Of a stretch of 64,000 bases of DNA, positions 35,807-44,194 are shown piece by piece. The notes beneath the pieces are model-generated. The model was not told the DNA's origin. It saw only the letters and a program-made list of their open reading frames with translations, and did not search any database. Position 1 is the stretch's first letter. Each line of letters begins with the position of its first letter. The stretch spans positions 89,428 through 153,427 of the forward strand of contig CAYXOL010000004.1 in assembly GCA_964467165.1 (NCBI GenBank), read 5' to 3'. The position numbers and the translations under genes are program-made. This DNA comes from Clostridium_AD sp964467165 (lineage in GTDB: Bacteria; Bacillota; Clostridia; Clostridiales; Clostridiaceae).

Positions 35807-36880
35807 TTAAAGAACAAGCTCTGCATTTTTCACTAGTTCATTCATAAGTTCTTTAACGGTGACTATTTTATCTACTTTATAAACATTACTTCCCACAAAA
35901 ATAAGTCCATTATCTAAATTACCTTTTACTGCTTGTATTAAAGCCTCTGTAATACAATAAGGGGTTTGTCTTGGGTCACATTCCTTTATGCATAAATAGC
36001 ATTTATCTACTTTACATCCCTTTTCAGATACAATCTTCATAAACTTATTGTTTAAAGCTCTCCCCGGCATTCCTACAGGACTCTTTACTATTTTTATATC
36101 TTCCTCTTTTGAATTAATATATGCCATTTTAAAAGCTAAACTAGCGTCACATTCCTCTGTAGCCACAAATCTAGTAGCCATCTGTACCCCTGCTGCACCA
36201 AGTTTTATAAATTCTGCAATATCTTCTCCAGTATAAATTCCGCCAGCAGCTACTACTGGAATTTTTTTATTATACTTTTCTTCAAAAGGCTTTATTGCTT
36301 CAATAACTTCTTTAACTATTTGTTTTAGGTCTTGGGCTTTCTTTTCTACTAAAGCTTCCATAGAAAAGCCAAGATGTCCGCCTGCTTCAGGCCCTTCAAC
36401 CACTACTAAATCTGGGGCACACTTATCTTTCCTATCCCACATTTTTGATATAATTGTAGCTGCCTTTGCTGATGATACTATAGGTGCAAGCTTTGCTTTG
36501 AAGTCCTTAGCTATTTTAGGTAAATTAAGCGGAAGGCCTGCACCAGATATTATTAAATCTATGCCTTCTTCTAGAGCTGTTCTCGCTATTTCCTCATAGT
36601 TATTCATAGCTACCATAATATTAATTCCAATGATGCCCTTAGGACTGAGCTTTCTAGCATGCCTAATTTCATTCCTTAATGCTCTTATATTTGCCTGCTT
36701 TGCATTGTTTCCAAAGTCTTCTTCATTATATCCAATTTGAGCAGTAGATATTATTCCTATTCCACCCTCATTTGCAACAGCTGCTGCAAGACCTGAAAGA
36801 GATACTCCTACCCCCATACCGCCTTGAATTATAGGAATACTTGCTATTAATTCTCCAATTTTTAAAGGAGGTAACTTCAT
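35807..36880 (-). CDS. NPD-family FMN oxidoreductase (nitronate monooxygenase / FabK-like), FabT-controlled
   Basis: 357 residues, TIM-barrel FMN enzyme. Motifs: IPIIQGGMGVGVSLSGLA, IISGAGLPLNLP, VVEGPEAGGHLGFS (phosphate/FMN and catalytic His region), VAAGGIYTGEDIAEFI and GVQMATRF. It is longer than FabK by a C-terminal cysteine-rich tail (KCYLCIKECDPRQTPYC) seen in clostridial NPD proteins. Start 36880 follows GGGAGAGGG; the frame to 36928 would overlap the operator. Its promoter carries the same FabT boxes as fabT, so it belongs to the fatty-acid regulon. Whether it reduces enoyl-ACP, or detoxifies nitronates, cannot be told from sequence. Confidence 0.88.
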   Translation of the reverse strand: MKLPPLKIGELIASIPIIQGGMGVGVSLSGLAAAVANEGGIGIISTAQIGYNEEDFGNNAKQANIRALRNEIRHARKLSPKGIIGINIMVAMNNYEEIARTALEEGIDLIISGAGLPLNLPKIAKDFKAKLAPIVSSAKAATIISKMWDRKDKCAPDLVVVEGPEAGGHLGFSMEALVEKKAQDLKQIVKEVIEAIKPFEEKYNKKIPVVAAGGIYTGEDIAEFIKLGAAGVQMATRFVATEECDASLAFKMAYINSKEEDIKIVKSPVGMPGRALNNKFMKIVSEKGCKVDKCYLCIKECDPRQTPYCITEALIQAVKGNLDNGLIFVGSNVYKVDKIVTVKELMNELVKNAELVL

Positions 36881-36900
36881 AATTATCCCTCTCCCTTTGC

Positions 36901-36933
36901 TTTGATTTTCAAATAGTTTGATAGTCAAAGTAT
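36901..36933 (-). promoter_or_regulatory. Tandem FabT operators upstream of the NPD-family gene
   Basis: The box at 36913-36933 has the same TTTGATAGTCAAA core as the fabT operator, with one change in the flank. A second box TTTGATTTTCAAA lies at 36901-36913. Spacing and order are identical to the fabT site. Confidence 0.85.
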
Positions 36934-36957
36934 ATATATTTTTATATTATATGTCAA
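36929..36957 (-). promoter_or_regulatory. Promoter of the NPD-family gene
   Basis: Minus-strand TTGACA, 17-base spacer, TATACT, the same hexamers and spacing as the fabT promoter, with the -10 overlapping the operator. Confidence 0.8.
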
Positions 36958-37135
36958 GCTAAAAGTATTTTATAACTATTCTAATAAATTTGTTATAGTA
37001 GACTTTAAATTGTCATGCTTTTAGTATTTGCTATATTAAAAAAATTATTTATATTTATGTGTTCAATTTACATATTATAGACTAAAATGTAATTAAAAGC
37101 TTACTTTTTATATGAGAGATGGAGTGTGAAATTTT

Positions 37136-37441
37136 ATGAAGATGAAAAAATACATTAATTGTCAAAGTTGTGGAATGCCTCTGGATAAGGATGATAAAAA
37201 TGCTGGAACTGAAGCTGACGAAAGCCTCAGCGAAATGTATTGCAGCCATTGTTATGAACATGGTAAATTCACTTTACCTGATATTACAGTGATTGAAATG
37301 AGAGAACTAGTATCAAATAAAATAATAGAGATGAATCTCCCTAAATTTGTTGCAAAATTTTTAACAAGGAATACTTATAAACTAAAACGGTGGAAAACTG
37401 CAAAGCCAGCCAGGCCTGTTACAAAGAATCAAAAAAAATAA
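37136..37441 (+). CDS. Small zinc-ribbon protein
   Basis: 101 residues. Two cysteine pairs, CQSCGMPL (near 9-16) and CSHCYEHG (near 36-43), form a zinc ribbon as in the 'putative zinc ribbon' family found in Firmicutes. The C-terminal half is basic (Lys-rich, KLKRWKTAKPARPVTK), which could bind nucleic acid. No enzymatic motif. Monocistronic, ended by a perfect 21-bp terminator stem. Confidence 0.8.
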   Translation: MKMKKYINCQSCGMPLDKDDKNAGTEADESLSEMYCSHCYEHGKFTLPDITVIEMRELVSNKIIEMNLPKFVAKFLTRNTYKLKRWKTAKPARPVTKNQKK

Positions 37442-37490
37442 AGTGTTGCTTTAAATTATATAAAGTATAATTTAAAGCAACACTTTTTAT
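37440..37490 (+). terminator. Terminator after the zinc-ribbon gene
   Basis: A perfect 21-bp stem (arms 37440-37460 and 37466-37486), 5-base loop and T5 run. One of the longest perfect hairpins in the window. Confidence 0.92.
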
Positions 37491-37603
37491 ATGGCTAACA
37501 TTTTAATCTAAAAACAACGTTACCCTTCACCAAAAATTCTTATAGGTATAAAGCAACTTGTAGATAAATATATTATAAATAATAATAGAAAGGAAGATAA
37601 AAT

Positions 37604-38098
37604 ATGTTTAGTATTTTTAAAGTAAAGGGTGAAAAAAATATTATTGCTCTTATCATTAGTGTCTTACTAGCACAAGGCGTAGGTTTACTAAGTGGATTTT
37701 TAAGTATGACCTCCTCTAGCGATTACAAAAACTTCATTAAACCAACCTTTTTTCCTCCTGGATGGGTTTTTCCTGTAGTATGGACCATATTATACTTTTT
37801 AATGGCTGTAGCTGCATATAGAATTTGGATGAAAGGTAAATCCGGAGAGCCAGTGCGCAAAGCATTAGTTTTATATGGTACTCAATTATTTTTAAACTTT
37901 CTTTGGTCCATTGTATTTTTCCGATTTAGATTGTATGCAATAGCTTTCTTAGAATTACTTATATTATTAGTATTCATTCTTTTAACTGCTTTTGAGTTTC
38001 ATAAAACAGATAAACTTTCCGCTTATCTTATGATTCCTTATATAGCCTGGGTATCCTTTGCCGGAGTTTTAAATTTTGTTATATTTATGCTGAATTAA
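37604..38098 (+). CDS. tspO: TspO/MBR family membrane protein
   Basis: 164 residues with five hydrophobic helices, as in translocator protein TspO. Conserved features are FFPPGWVFPVVWTILYFLMAVA (WxxPGWxFPxVWTxLY block, split here by position 45-68), then LNFLWSIVFF and a final IPYIAWVSFAGVLNFVI with the Trp/Asn pair. TspO binds porphyrins and related tetrapyrroles. The staygreen homologue next door (another tetrapyrrole-linked family) ends 5 bases away on the opposite strand. Confidence 0.92.
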   Translation: MFSIFKVKGEKNIIALIISVLLAQGVGLLSGFLSMTSSSDYKNFIKPTFFPPGWVFPVVWTILYFLMAVAAYRIWMKGKSGEPVRKALVLYGTQLFLNFLWSIVFFRFRLYAIAFLELLILLVFILLTAFEFHKTDKLSAYLMIPYIAWVSFAGVLNFVIFMLN

Positions 38099-38102
38099 AT
38101 CA

Positions 38103-38549
38103 TTACTTATAATCTGAGAGAGTTCCCCAAAGTTCCTGGCGATTAAACACAGGATATACAGAATTAAATTTCACATAAATAGGTGCTTTGTATAAAAATC
38201 TATTAGTTTTTAAAAGCTCCTTATCTCCATAAACGATTGCCTCTAGTGCTAAAGGGAGTTCCCTCACAAATATATCATTACGGATAGCCGACATTATTGG
38301 GTTTTTTTCTTTATCTACCATAACATTAACCCTAAGCGCATACTCCTTATTATCCATAATCCATTTTCCTAACACTTCATCCCTCATATCGGTGATTTTA
38401 GCATAATCATATTTTGCGGCAATTGTCAAAAACAATTCCCCCGTAATATCTGAATGAGTAAGGGTATATTTTCTAGGTATAATAGGTTCAGCCTCACTTA
38501 TCCCCCTTCCAAAATTAACTTTCAAATTTTCTGGATTCAATTTCTTCAA
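38103..38549 (-). CDS. Staygreen (SGR) family protein
   Basis: 148 residues. The family block EPIIPRKYTLTHSDITGELF and the following YDYAKITDMRDEVLGKW match the bacterial staygreen group. In plants SGR removes Mg from chlorophyll a, and bacterial relatives have shown dechelatase activity toward tetrapyrroles, but the natural substrate in a non-photosynthetic anaerobe is unknown. The likely start is TTG 38547-38549, because GGAGGG lies 5 bases before it; the ATG 9 codons upstream has no such site. Convergent with tspO. Confidence 0.85.
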   Translation of the reverse strand: MKKLNPENLKVNFGRGISEAEPIIPRKYTLTHSDITGELFLTIAAKYDYAKITDMRDEVLGKWIMDNKEYALRVNVMVDKEKNPIMSAIRNDIFVRELPLALEAIVYGDKELLKTNRFLYKAPIYVKFNSVYPVFNRQELWGTLSDYK

Positions 38550-38738
38550 AGCTTTCCCTCCACAATATAAATACACAATGTATATTATGAATTTAAGTGC
38601 TCATTTGTTCTTTAATCCATCATATTATCCACTGCCATAAAATTCATATCTACATTCTTCCCCTCAGCTTGCTAATATAAATCTATGCATAGCTTTAGAA
38701 AACTTGTAATCCAATATAATATAAAGTAATAAATTGTA

Positions 38739-38826
38739 ATAAGTTGTATAGATTTTTTTCAGCAGTATGGTATTTTAGTTGTTTCGTTGATAATAACATT
38801 TAATGGCAGTATAATAAAATATAAGT
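38739..38826 (+). repeat. Promoter-bearing repeat, copy A
   Basis: Aligns over about 90 bases with copy C (46980-47075) and over the last 70 with copy B (44686-44757). Contains TTGATA, a 17-base spacer and TATAAT, a consensus sigma-A promoter, followed by AAAATA. Ends where the open frame of the four-helix membrane protein begins. Confidence 0.75.
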
Positions 38827-39140
38827 ACGCTATCTATTTACTATGTTTGTTTACTATTACATTTGCCCTAAATGAATTTTATTTTCATAAAATGATAAGT
38901 TTGTTATTGCTGAAATATATATTATTATCATTAAATGTAGCTATACTGTTACTAATAGCTATATTTAGAAAAAGAATTAACAATATGTATATTGTAATAA
39001 CATTTATTATTGTTGTTATATACAATACTGTAAATCTTTTCAGTACCATGTATCCAGATAATTTAATTAGCATTAAAATTTCTTTCATATTATTCATTTT
39101 ATTCTTACTGTCATTTTATAAATCTAAAAGCATTAAATAG
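38787..39140 (+). CDS. Small four-helix membrane protein, probably N-terminally truncated
   Basis: The frame begins inside the promoter repeat (its first TTG is the -35 box), so the first 12 or so residues cannot be translated from that promoter. No ATG, GTG or ribosome binding site lies near the repeat end in this frame; the first in-frame ATG is at residue 36. The remaining sequence shows four hydrophobic helices (near 12-30, 36-58, 67-84, 95-112) separated by short basic loops. Family not recognised. It looks like a gene whose 5' end was replaced by the repeat, so it may not be expressed. Confidence 0.4.
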   Translation: MIITFNGSIIKYKYAIYLLCLFTITFALNEFYFHKMISLLLLKYILLSLNVAILLLIAIFRKRINNMYIVITFIIVVIYNTVNLFSTMYPDNLISIKISFILFILFLLSFYKSKSIK

Positions 39141-39256
39141 ATTTAACAAGCTACTTAGGAAACATAACTTATTGAATTTATCTAATACCAATTGGATGTT
39201 CAAAAAATCAATTCTAGATCATAGTGATTTTTTTTATATTAAGCAAAGGGGGTAAA

Positions 39257-40072
39257 ATGGTGAAACTAAAAGTTTTGGTAGATAATAATACATACATTGA
39301 CCAATATTATTGTGGTGAACCTGCTGTTTCGTACTATATCGAAGACGAGGACGTTAGCTTACTGCTTGACGTAGGGTATTCTGATTTATTTATGAGAAAC
39401 TCAAATGCATTAGGTGTAGATCTAGAAAATATAAGTGCTATTATTATTTCACATGGTCACGATGATCACACAGGAGGATTAAAATACTATTTTGCACAAA
39501 ACCATAAAAATAATATTTCTATTATTGCTCATCCAGATGCATTTAAAGAAAAAATAGCAGATAATTTAAAAATTTGTTCTCCTATTCTGAAAGAAGAACT
39601 AAAAGAAAAGTGCAATCTAATTCTTTCTAAAGAACCTATTAAAGTTAGCAAACATATAACTTTTTTAGGGGAAATACCACAAGTAAACGATTTCGAAATT
39701 AGAAAGCCTATTGGTAAACAACTTGTTGGTGAGGCCTTTGTTGATGATTATGTAATGGATGATACAGCACTTGTATATCAAAGCGAAAAAGGTATTTATA
39801 TCATTACTGGATGTTCTCATAGCGGTATTTGCAATATAGTAGAATATGCAAAACAAGTATGTAAGGATACTAGAGTATTAGGCATTATAGGTGGATTTCA
39901 TTTATTTGAAGTATCTGAGCAAGTTAGTAAGACTACAGATTATCTAAAACAGAACAATATAAAAGAGTTATATCCCTGCCATTGTACTTCATTTGCTGTT
40001 CGTGCTGAAATACATAAGACTTTACCGGTAAAAGAAGTTGGAGTGGGATTAGAAATACATTGGATTTATTAA
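39257..40072 (+). CDS. MBL-fold metallo-hydrolase
   Basis: 271 residues of the metallo-beta-lactamase fold. The metal motif HxHxDH is seen as ISHGHDDHTGG near residue 71, with further ligands His in GCSHSGICN and in the C-terminal PCHCTSF. It resembles the group annotated as 7,8-dihydropterin-6-methyl-4-(beta-D-ribofuranosyl)-aminobenzene-5'-phosphate synthase, a methanopterin-pathway name that does not fit clostridia, so the substrate is unknown. Start 39257 has AAGGGGG 7 bases upstream. Single gene. Confidence 0.88.
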   Translation: MVKLKVLVDNNTYIDQYYCGEPAVSYYIEDEDVSLLLDVGYSDLFMRNSNALGVDLENISAIIISHGHDDHTGGLKYYFAQNHKNNISIIAHPDAFKEKIADNLKICSPILKEELKEKCNLILSKEPIKVSKHITFLGEIPQVNDFEIRKPIGKQLVGEAFVDDYVMDDTALVYQSEKGIYIITGCSHSGICNIVEYAKQVCKDTRVLGIIGGFHLFEVSEQVSKTTDYLKQNNIKELYPCHCTSFAVRAEIHKTLPVKEVGVGLEIHWIY

Positions 40073-40107
40073 TAGCAATATCAAGTTAACAAGTAGGAGT
40101 TGAACCT

Positions 40108-40911
40108 ATGAAAAAGTCAAAAACAACTACATTTAGAATACTTTCAATACTTGGAAAAATTATCTTTTGGATATTTTCGGCCATAGTCATATTAATACTA
40201 TCATTAGCTCTTTATCCAATAATAGGGGCAATTCAAAAAGAAATATTTTTACCTAAGGATTATATAATGTGGCTTTTTAAATACCCTTTTTCAAGGCTAC
40301 TTTTAATTTATGAGGTATATATTATACTTGGGTTTCTTTATATTTTTAACAAGAGTATTCGCGAAGCTATATTATGGGTTATTAGTTTAAAAGAAGGCTT
40401 TTTAAAAAGGCATAAAAGGTTCTTTGTCCTTTCTTTTGCAGTATTTAATATAGTTCTGATATACTCTATGCTCTATAACACTACTGTTATAACCGATAAT
40501 AAGATAATAAACTATACATTTTTATGTCCACAGGGCAAGGAATATGGATACAAGGATATTGTAAAAATTGATGCAGGTGTTTATGGTAAAAAAACAAATA
40601 CAAATAGTTACCCGCATTACTCAAGAGGAGATTTTTATTATATTGTACAATTAAATGATGGTACTAAGCTCCATTTAACTGATTTTGGCGGGACTAAAAA
40701 TGAGGAAGATGTACGTTTTATCATTGAAAAACTTGATAGTGAATATGTAAGTATGGATATTTCTAAAGTATCAAGTATGGATAACTTTGAGTATTGCACA
40801 AAAAATTTAGGTAAAATTTACACTGATAAAATACGAAATATATTGTTAAACATTAAAAACGATAACTGTATTAGGAGGCCGATCCATGGATTATATAAAA
40901 CATATTATTGA
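40108..40911 (+). CDS. Uncharacterised membrane protein
   Basis: 267 residues: three hydrophobic helices in the first half (near 12-35, 62-80, 106-126) and a soluble C-terminal half of about 140 residues with regular alternating strands (FLCPQGKEYGYKDIVKIDAG; FYYIVQLNDGTKLHL), resembling a PH-like membrane-protein tail. AGGAG lies 8 bases before the start. It overlaps the next gene by 26 bases, so the two are translationally linked. Family not recognised. Confidence 0.75.
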   Translation: MKKSKTTTFRILSILGKIIFWIFSAIVILILSLALYPIIGAIQKEIFLPKDYIMWLFKYPFSRLLLIYEVYIILGFLYIFNKSIREAILWVISLKEGFLKRHKRFFVLSFAVFNIVLIYSMLYNTTVITDNKIINYTFLCPQGKEYGYKDIVKIDAGVYGKKTNTNSYPHYSRGDFYYIVQLNDGTKLHLTDFGGTKNEEDVRFIIEKLDSEYVSMDISKVSSMDNFEYCTKNLGKIYTDKIRNILLNIKNDNCIRRPIHGLYKTYY

Positions 40912-41458
40912 ATTTTTTCCTGAAAATCAGCAAGAACGCCAAGATAAAAAGATAATTCTTGATTATATTGAAAAGTTTCCTCAGGACATTTTGTTAAGAG
41001 AAAATAATTTTGCTCATATTACAAGTTCAGGATTTATAATGAACAAAGAATTAGATAAAGTACTAATGATTCACCACAATATACGAAATACTTGGGCTTG
41101 GACCGGCGGACACGTTGATGGAGATTCAGACTTTTTACATGTTGCAATTAAAGAGGCCAAAGAAGAAACAGGTATAACTACTGTGACAGCTCTTTCAAAA
41201 AATATTGTATCTATCGATATTTTACCGGTATATGGTCATATGAAAAATAATAAGTATGTTAATTCACATCTTCACCTTTCGGTTGCATATATCCTCATTG
41301 CAAGTGAAAAAGAAACCCTCATAGTAAAGGAAGATGAAAATACCGGTGTAACTTGGTTTTCCTCGGATAAATTCACTGAAGATTATTTTGATTCTAATGA
41401 TGTTTATTTATATAACAAGCTAATTAATAGGGCGGGGCGAATTAGCAAGAATACATAA
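40886..41458 (+). CDS. Nudix hydrolase
   Basis: 190 residues. The Nudix box is present near residues 73-95 (GHVDGDSDFLHVAIKEAKEE then TGI), with the first Glu of the consensus replaced by Ser but the metal-binding KEAKEETGI part intact. These enzymes cleave nucleoside diphosphates linked to other groups. AGGAGG precedes the start by 7 bases, inside the 3' end of the upstream membrane-protein gene. Substrate cannot be assigned. An NMP-kinase-like gene follows 71 bases later. Confidence 0.88.
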   Translation: MDYIKHIIEFFPENQQERQDKKIILDYIEKFPQDILLRENNFAHITSSGFIMNKELDKVLMIHHNIRNTWAWTGGHVDGDSDFLHVAIKEAKEETGITTVTALSKNIVSIDILPVYGHMKNNKYVNSHLHLSVAYILIASEKETLIVKEDENTGVTWFSSDKFTEDYFDSNDVYLYNKLINRAGRISKNT

Positions 41459-41529
41459 TGCTATTAATTGAAAACTACAATATTATTTTATAAATAACAA
41501 GTATGCATTAATATTTTGGAGGTTTTGAA

Positions 41530-42396
41530 ATGAGTAATAATTCCATATTAGATGGTAACATAAAAATTATTGTTCAAAGAGTAACAGCCGAGGGTTGTGG
41601 GGCAATTTTACTTACAGGTCCCTCAAGTTGTGGTAAAGGTGAAATTGCAAAAGAACTAAGAAGTTTTTTATCAATACCAAAAGAAAGACATCTCTCAATG
41701 GGAGATATTTTACGTAGGACTATTAAAAATGCACGTGAAGATGAACTCTTTAGGGATAGACTGGCTACTGTATACAATATTAGTGATACAATCTCTGTTT
41801 TTGATGAATCGGAAAACAAAACGGAAAATATCTCCAAAGCTACACACCATAAAAAAGAATTAATATCCTTCTACCAGGGCCGCGAAACAATAAGCCAATT
41901 GGATTGGTTAGAATTTTGCGTAGTAGAAGGTCTACTGGTTCCGGATGAATGGACTGTAAATATTATAAATGCCACATTTGAAGATTCAGAAGAGTTTCAG
42001 AGGGAAATATTTATTCTAGATGGATACCCACGAACAATTAAAGCATCGGAGGAGCTATTAAACACTTTTGTTAAATTTAACATTCCAATTATAAAAGTAA
42101 TACATTTATCCATATCCAAAGATGAAATGATTAAAAGAGCCTTAGGTAGAAAAAGATATGATGATAAAAAAGATAGTTTAGATAGAAGATACCAGTTTTA
42201 TACAGATAATGTACAACCAAGTATAGATTATTTAAAAGTACGTTTAGGTTCAGCTAAAGTTACCTTGATTGATGCACATCAACCAGTTTATAACCACCTA
42301 GATATCATAGATATAGAAAAATCTATAAAACAAGTTACTTTAAATGTTTTACAGTCATTAGGGTTACCTAGTTATTTGCTAAATATGAAAAACTAA
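41530..42396 (+). CDS. Nucleoside monophosphate kinase-like protein (adenylate kinase family)
   Basis: 288 residues, larger than adenylate kinase (about 215). The P-loop LLTGPSSCGKGEIAKEL lies near residue 28, an NMP-binding-like LSMGDILRR near 58, and the family signature IFILDGYPRTIKASEEL near 160, followed by LGRKRYDDKKDSLDRR in place of the usual lid arginines. An insertion of about 60 residues (85-145) separates the NMP site from the DGYPRT block. There is no zinc-type lid. Probably a divergent kinase acting on an unusual nucleotide or small molecule; the Nudix neighbour hints at nucleotide chemistry. Confidence 0.75.
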   Translation: MSNNSILDGNIKIIVQRVTAEGCGAILLTGPSSCGKGEIAKELRSFLSIPKERHLSMGDILRRTIKNAREDELFRDRLATVYNISDTISVFDESENKTENISKATHHKKELISFYQGRETISQLDWLEFCVVEGLLVPDEWTVNIINATFEDSEEFQREIFILDGYPRTIKASEELLNTFVKFNIPIIKVIHLSISKDEMIKRALGRKRYDDKKDSLDRRYQFYTDNVQPSIDYLKVRLGSAKVTLIDAHQPVYNHLDIIDIEKSIKQVTLNVLQSLGLPSYLLNMKN

Positions 42397-42435
42397 GGAG
42401 ATCCTCTGAAAATAATTATTAGAGGGTGATTACAT

Positions 42436-43143
42436 GTGAAAGTACTAAAGAAACCTATGTTTCCCAAGGAAATTTTTTTAAATATAGAAAAGAAAGATGG
42501 TCCAATTGCTGTAATATTTTTTTTGTTTATATTCATAGTAATGTTTTTAACTCTTTATTTAGTTAAAATATCTCCATTATTTTCGCTAATGAAAAACGAT
42601 ACAAATTCTTTTTGTAAATTAATATTTGTATTTCTAATGGATATACCTGGATTCATAGCTTTAATGGTTGTTTTAAAATATAGGAAACAAAAGATAAATA
42701 CAATTGGTTTAAGAAAACAGGGACTTAAATCTTCTATATACATTGGAGTTACTATCGTTTCTGCGTTTTGGGTTTATTACATAACTAATAAAGGCTTTAA
42801 TATAAAACTTATAGTTGATTCTGTTTTTTATATTATTTTTATTGGTTTTTACGAAGAATTAATCTTTAGAGGTTTTTTATGGCCAAGGCTGGTGGTTGGA
42901 TTTGGAAAAGCATGGGGAACTATTTTAGGCGGCCTATTCTTTGGAATGGCACATTTACCTATTGACATTGTTTTTAATAATAAGAGTGTATTTGAAACTT
43001 TCATACTTGGAAATTCTTCAAGTATTAATATTGGTGGCGGAGTATTAGTTGCATTATGGTTTATATTTATCTACACTCGCAATAATAATATTTTATTGCC
43101 TTCCTTTGTTCATGGAATTCAAGATATGCTATCTATGCTCTAA
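42436..43143 (+). CDS. CPBP family intramembrane metalloprotease
   Basis: 235 residues with six or more hydrophobic helices. The CPBP motifs are complete: EELIFRGFLWPRL (EExxxR, near residue 138), FFGMAHLPID (FxxxH, near 170) and a last His in FVHGIQDM. Members cleave CAAX-like substrates or protect bacteriocin producers from their own peptides. The start is GTG 42436, with GAGGGTGAT upstream; the ATG two bases earlier leads straight into a stop. Confidence 0.9.
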   Translation: MKVLKKPMFPKEIFLNIEKKDGPIAVIFFLFIFIVMFLTLYLVKISPLFSLMKNDTNSFCKLIFVFLMDIPGFIALMVVLKYRKQKINTIGLRKQGLKSSIYIGVTIVSAFWVYYITNKGFNIKLIVDSVFYIIFIGFYEELIFRGFLWPRLVVGFGKAWGTILGGLFFGMAHLPIDIVFNNKSVFETFILGNSSSINIGGGVLVALWFIFIYTRNNNILLPSFVHGIQDMLSML

Positions 43144-43235
43144 GGTAGCTTTTATTTGAAAGAAAATGAAAATGTACATTACAATTTAACAAAAGTATTT
43201 AAATATCATTTGTATTTTATGGAGGGATAAAGAAT

Positions 43236-43796
43236 ATGGAAAATAATATTTATAAAGAATGCCCAATTTACACAACAGAGATTCTTACATTAAGATTAAC
43301 ATCATTAGAAGATGTAGCAGAACTATTAAATTGTTATTCCGATAAAAAAGCAGTACCCTTATTTAATTCTGATAATTGTCATGGTGATGACTTCCACTAT
43401 ACTACTATTGAAAGAATGAAAGAAGCTGTTGATTTTTGGCAGTATTCTTATGAACATAGGTATTTTGCAAGGTTGACGGTTATTTTAAATACAACAAAAG
43501 AAAAAATTGGAACTATAGAAATGTTTAACCGTGAGGCAGCAGATGAATTCAACCATTTTGGCGTTTTGAGAATAGATTTACAAAGTAAATATGAGAAGCA
43601 ACAGTACATTGATGAAATATTGCAAATTGTGAATGAAAATTTTTACAAAGCTTTTGAAGTTGATTCTATTCTTACAAAAGCTATTCCCCATTCAGCTGAT
43701 CGTATAGCTTCATTAAAAAACAAAGGATATTTTCCTTTAAATAAAAAATTTGTGATCTATGATGATTATTTTGTAAGAACGAATATAAGAAATTAA
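43236..43796 (+). CDS. GNAT family N-acetyltransferase
   Basis: 186 residues of the RimJ/RimL type. Opens TEILTLRLTSLEDVAELL, has a central EKIGTIEMFNRE strand and ends with the usual GYFPLNKKFVIYDDYFVR tail. The acetyl-CoA pyrophosphate loop (Q/R-x-x-G-x-G/A) is poorly kept here (SKYEKQQYIDE), so binding may be altered. GGAGG precedes the start. Substrate unknown; a second GNAT lies at 46.2 kb and has a better loop. Confidence 0.75.
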   Translation: MENNIYKECPIYTTEILTLRLTSLEDVAELLNCYSDKKAVPLFNSDNCHGDDFHYTTIERMKEAVDFWQYSYEHRYFARLTVILNTTKEKIGTIEMFNREAADEFNHFGVLRIDLQSKYEKQQYIDEILQIVNENFYKAFEVDSILTKAIPHSADRIASLKNKGYFPLNKKFVIYDDYFVRTNIRN

Positions 43797-43983
43797 AAGG
43801 AGAAATTATTGTGTAGCAACTGACAGTTGTCATATTTGTTATCACTGATTGGGCGCAATAGGGTTATTTTTTATGTATCATTAAATAGGGGTGACGTAAA
43901 TGAAATTTCAAGATAAATAAATGATAGTTCAGATAGAAACCATGTGACAAATTGGTAATAATATTTTACCTGCTCACTACGGT

Positions 43984-44030
43984 ATCCTCTTGGTATAGTG
44001 ATAACAACTATTACCACTATACCAAGGGTA
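43984..44030 (-). repeat. Inverted repeat after the HEPN/MNT remnant
   Basis: CTTGGTATAGTG and CACTATACCAAG are exact complements around a 14-base spacer (43991-44028). There is no T-run, so termination is not certain. It lies where the nucleotidyltransferase frame was cut off. Confidence 0.6.
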
Positions 44031-44037
44031 CTTAATC

Positions 44038-44193
44038 TTATATTCTTTGGCATACAGTCTTTCCTTCAACATCTGATCCTTTTTTATAATTCCCCATAGC
44101 TCTACTTCCAAATATAATAGCTTTTTCTATAGTTTCAAATTTTGATATTGCATCTTTAATATACTCAATATCTCTATCTAATAATCCAAACAT
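44038..44193 (-). pseudogene. Truncated MNT-type nucleotidyltransferase (antitoxin) gene
   Basis: Start 44193 follows GAGGAG by 6 bases. The 51-residue product has the MNT helix and the start of the active site, IIFGSRAMGNYKKGSD, then departs into EGKTVCQRI and stops. The second catalytic Asp (GSDxD) and the whole C-terminal half are missing, so it cannot be an active AMP-transferase. It overlaps the partner gene's stop by a few bases, the normal HEPN-MNT arrangement. Confidence 0.8.
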
Positions 44194-44194
44194 A

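Noticed and set aside
37440..37490. Long perfect hairpin considered as a small RNA or MITE
   Set aside because: It follows a stop codon immediately and has a T-run, so terminator is the simpler reading.
40886..40911. Frameshift joining the membrane protein and the Nudix hydrolase
   Set aside because: The Nudix gene has its own AGGAGG and start, and the overlap fits translational coupling of separate genes.
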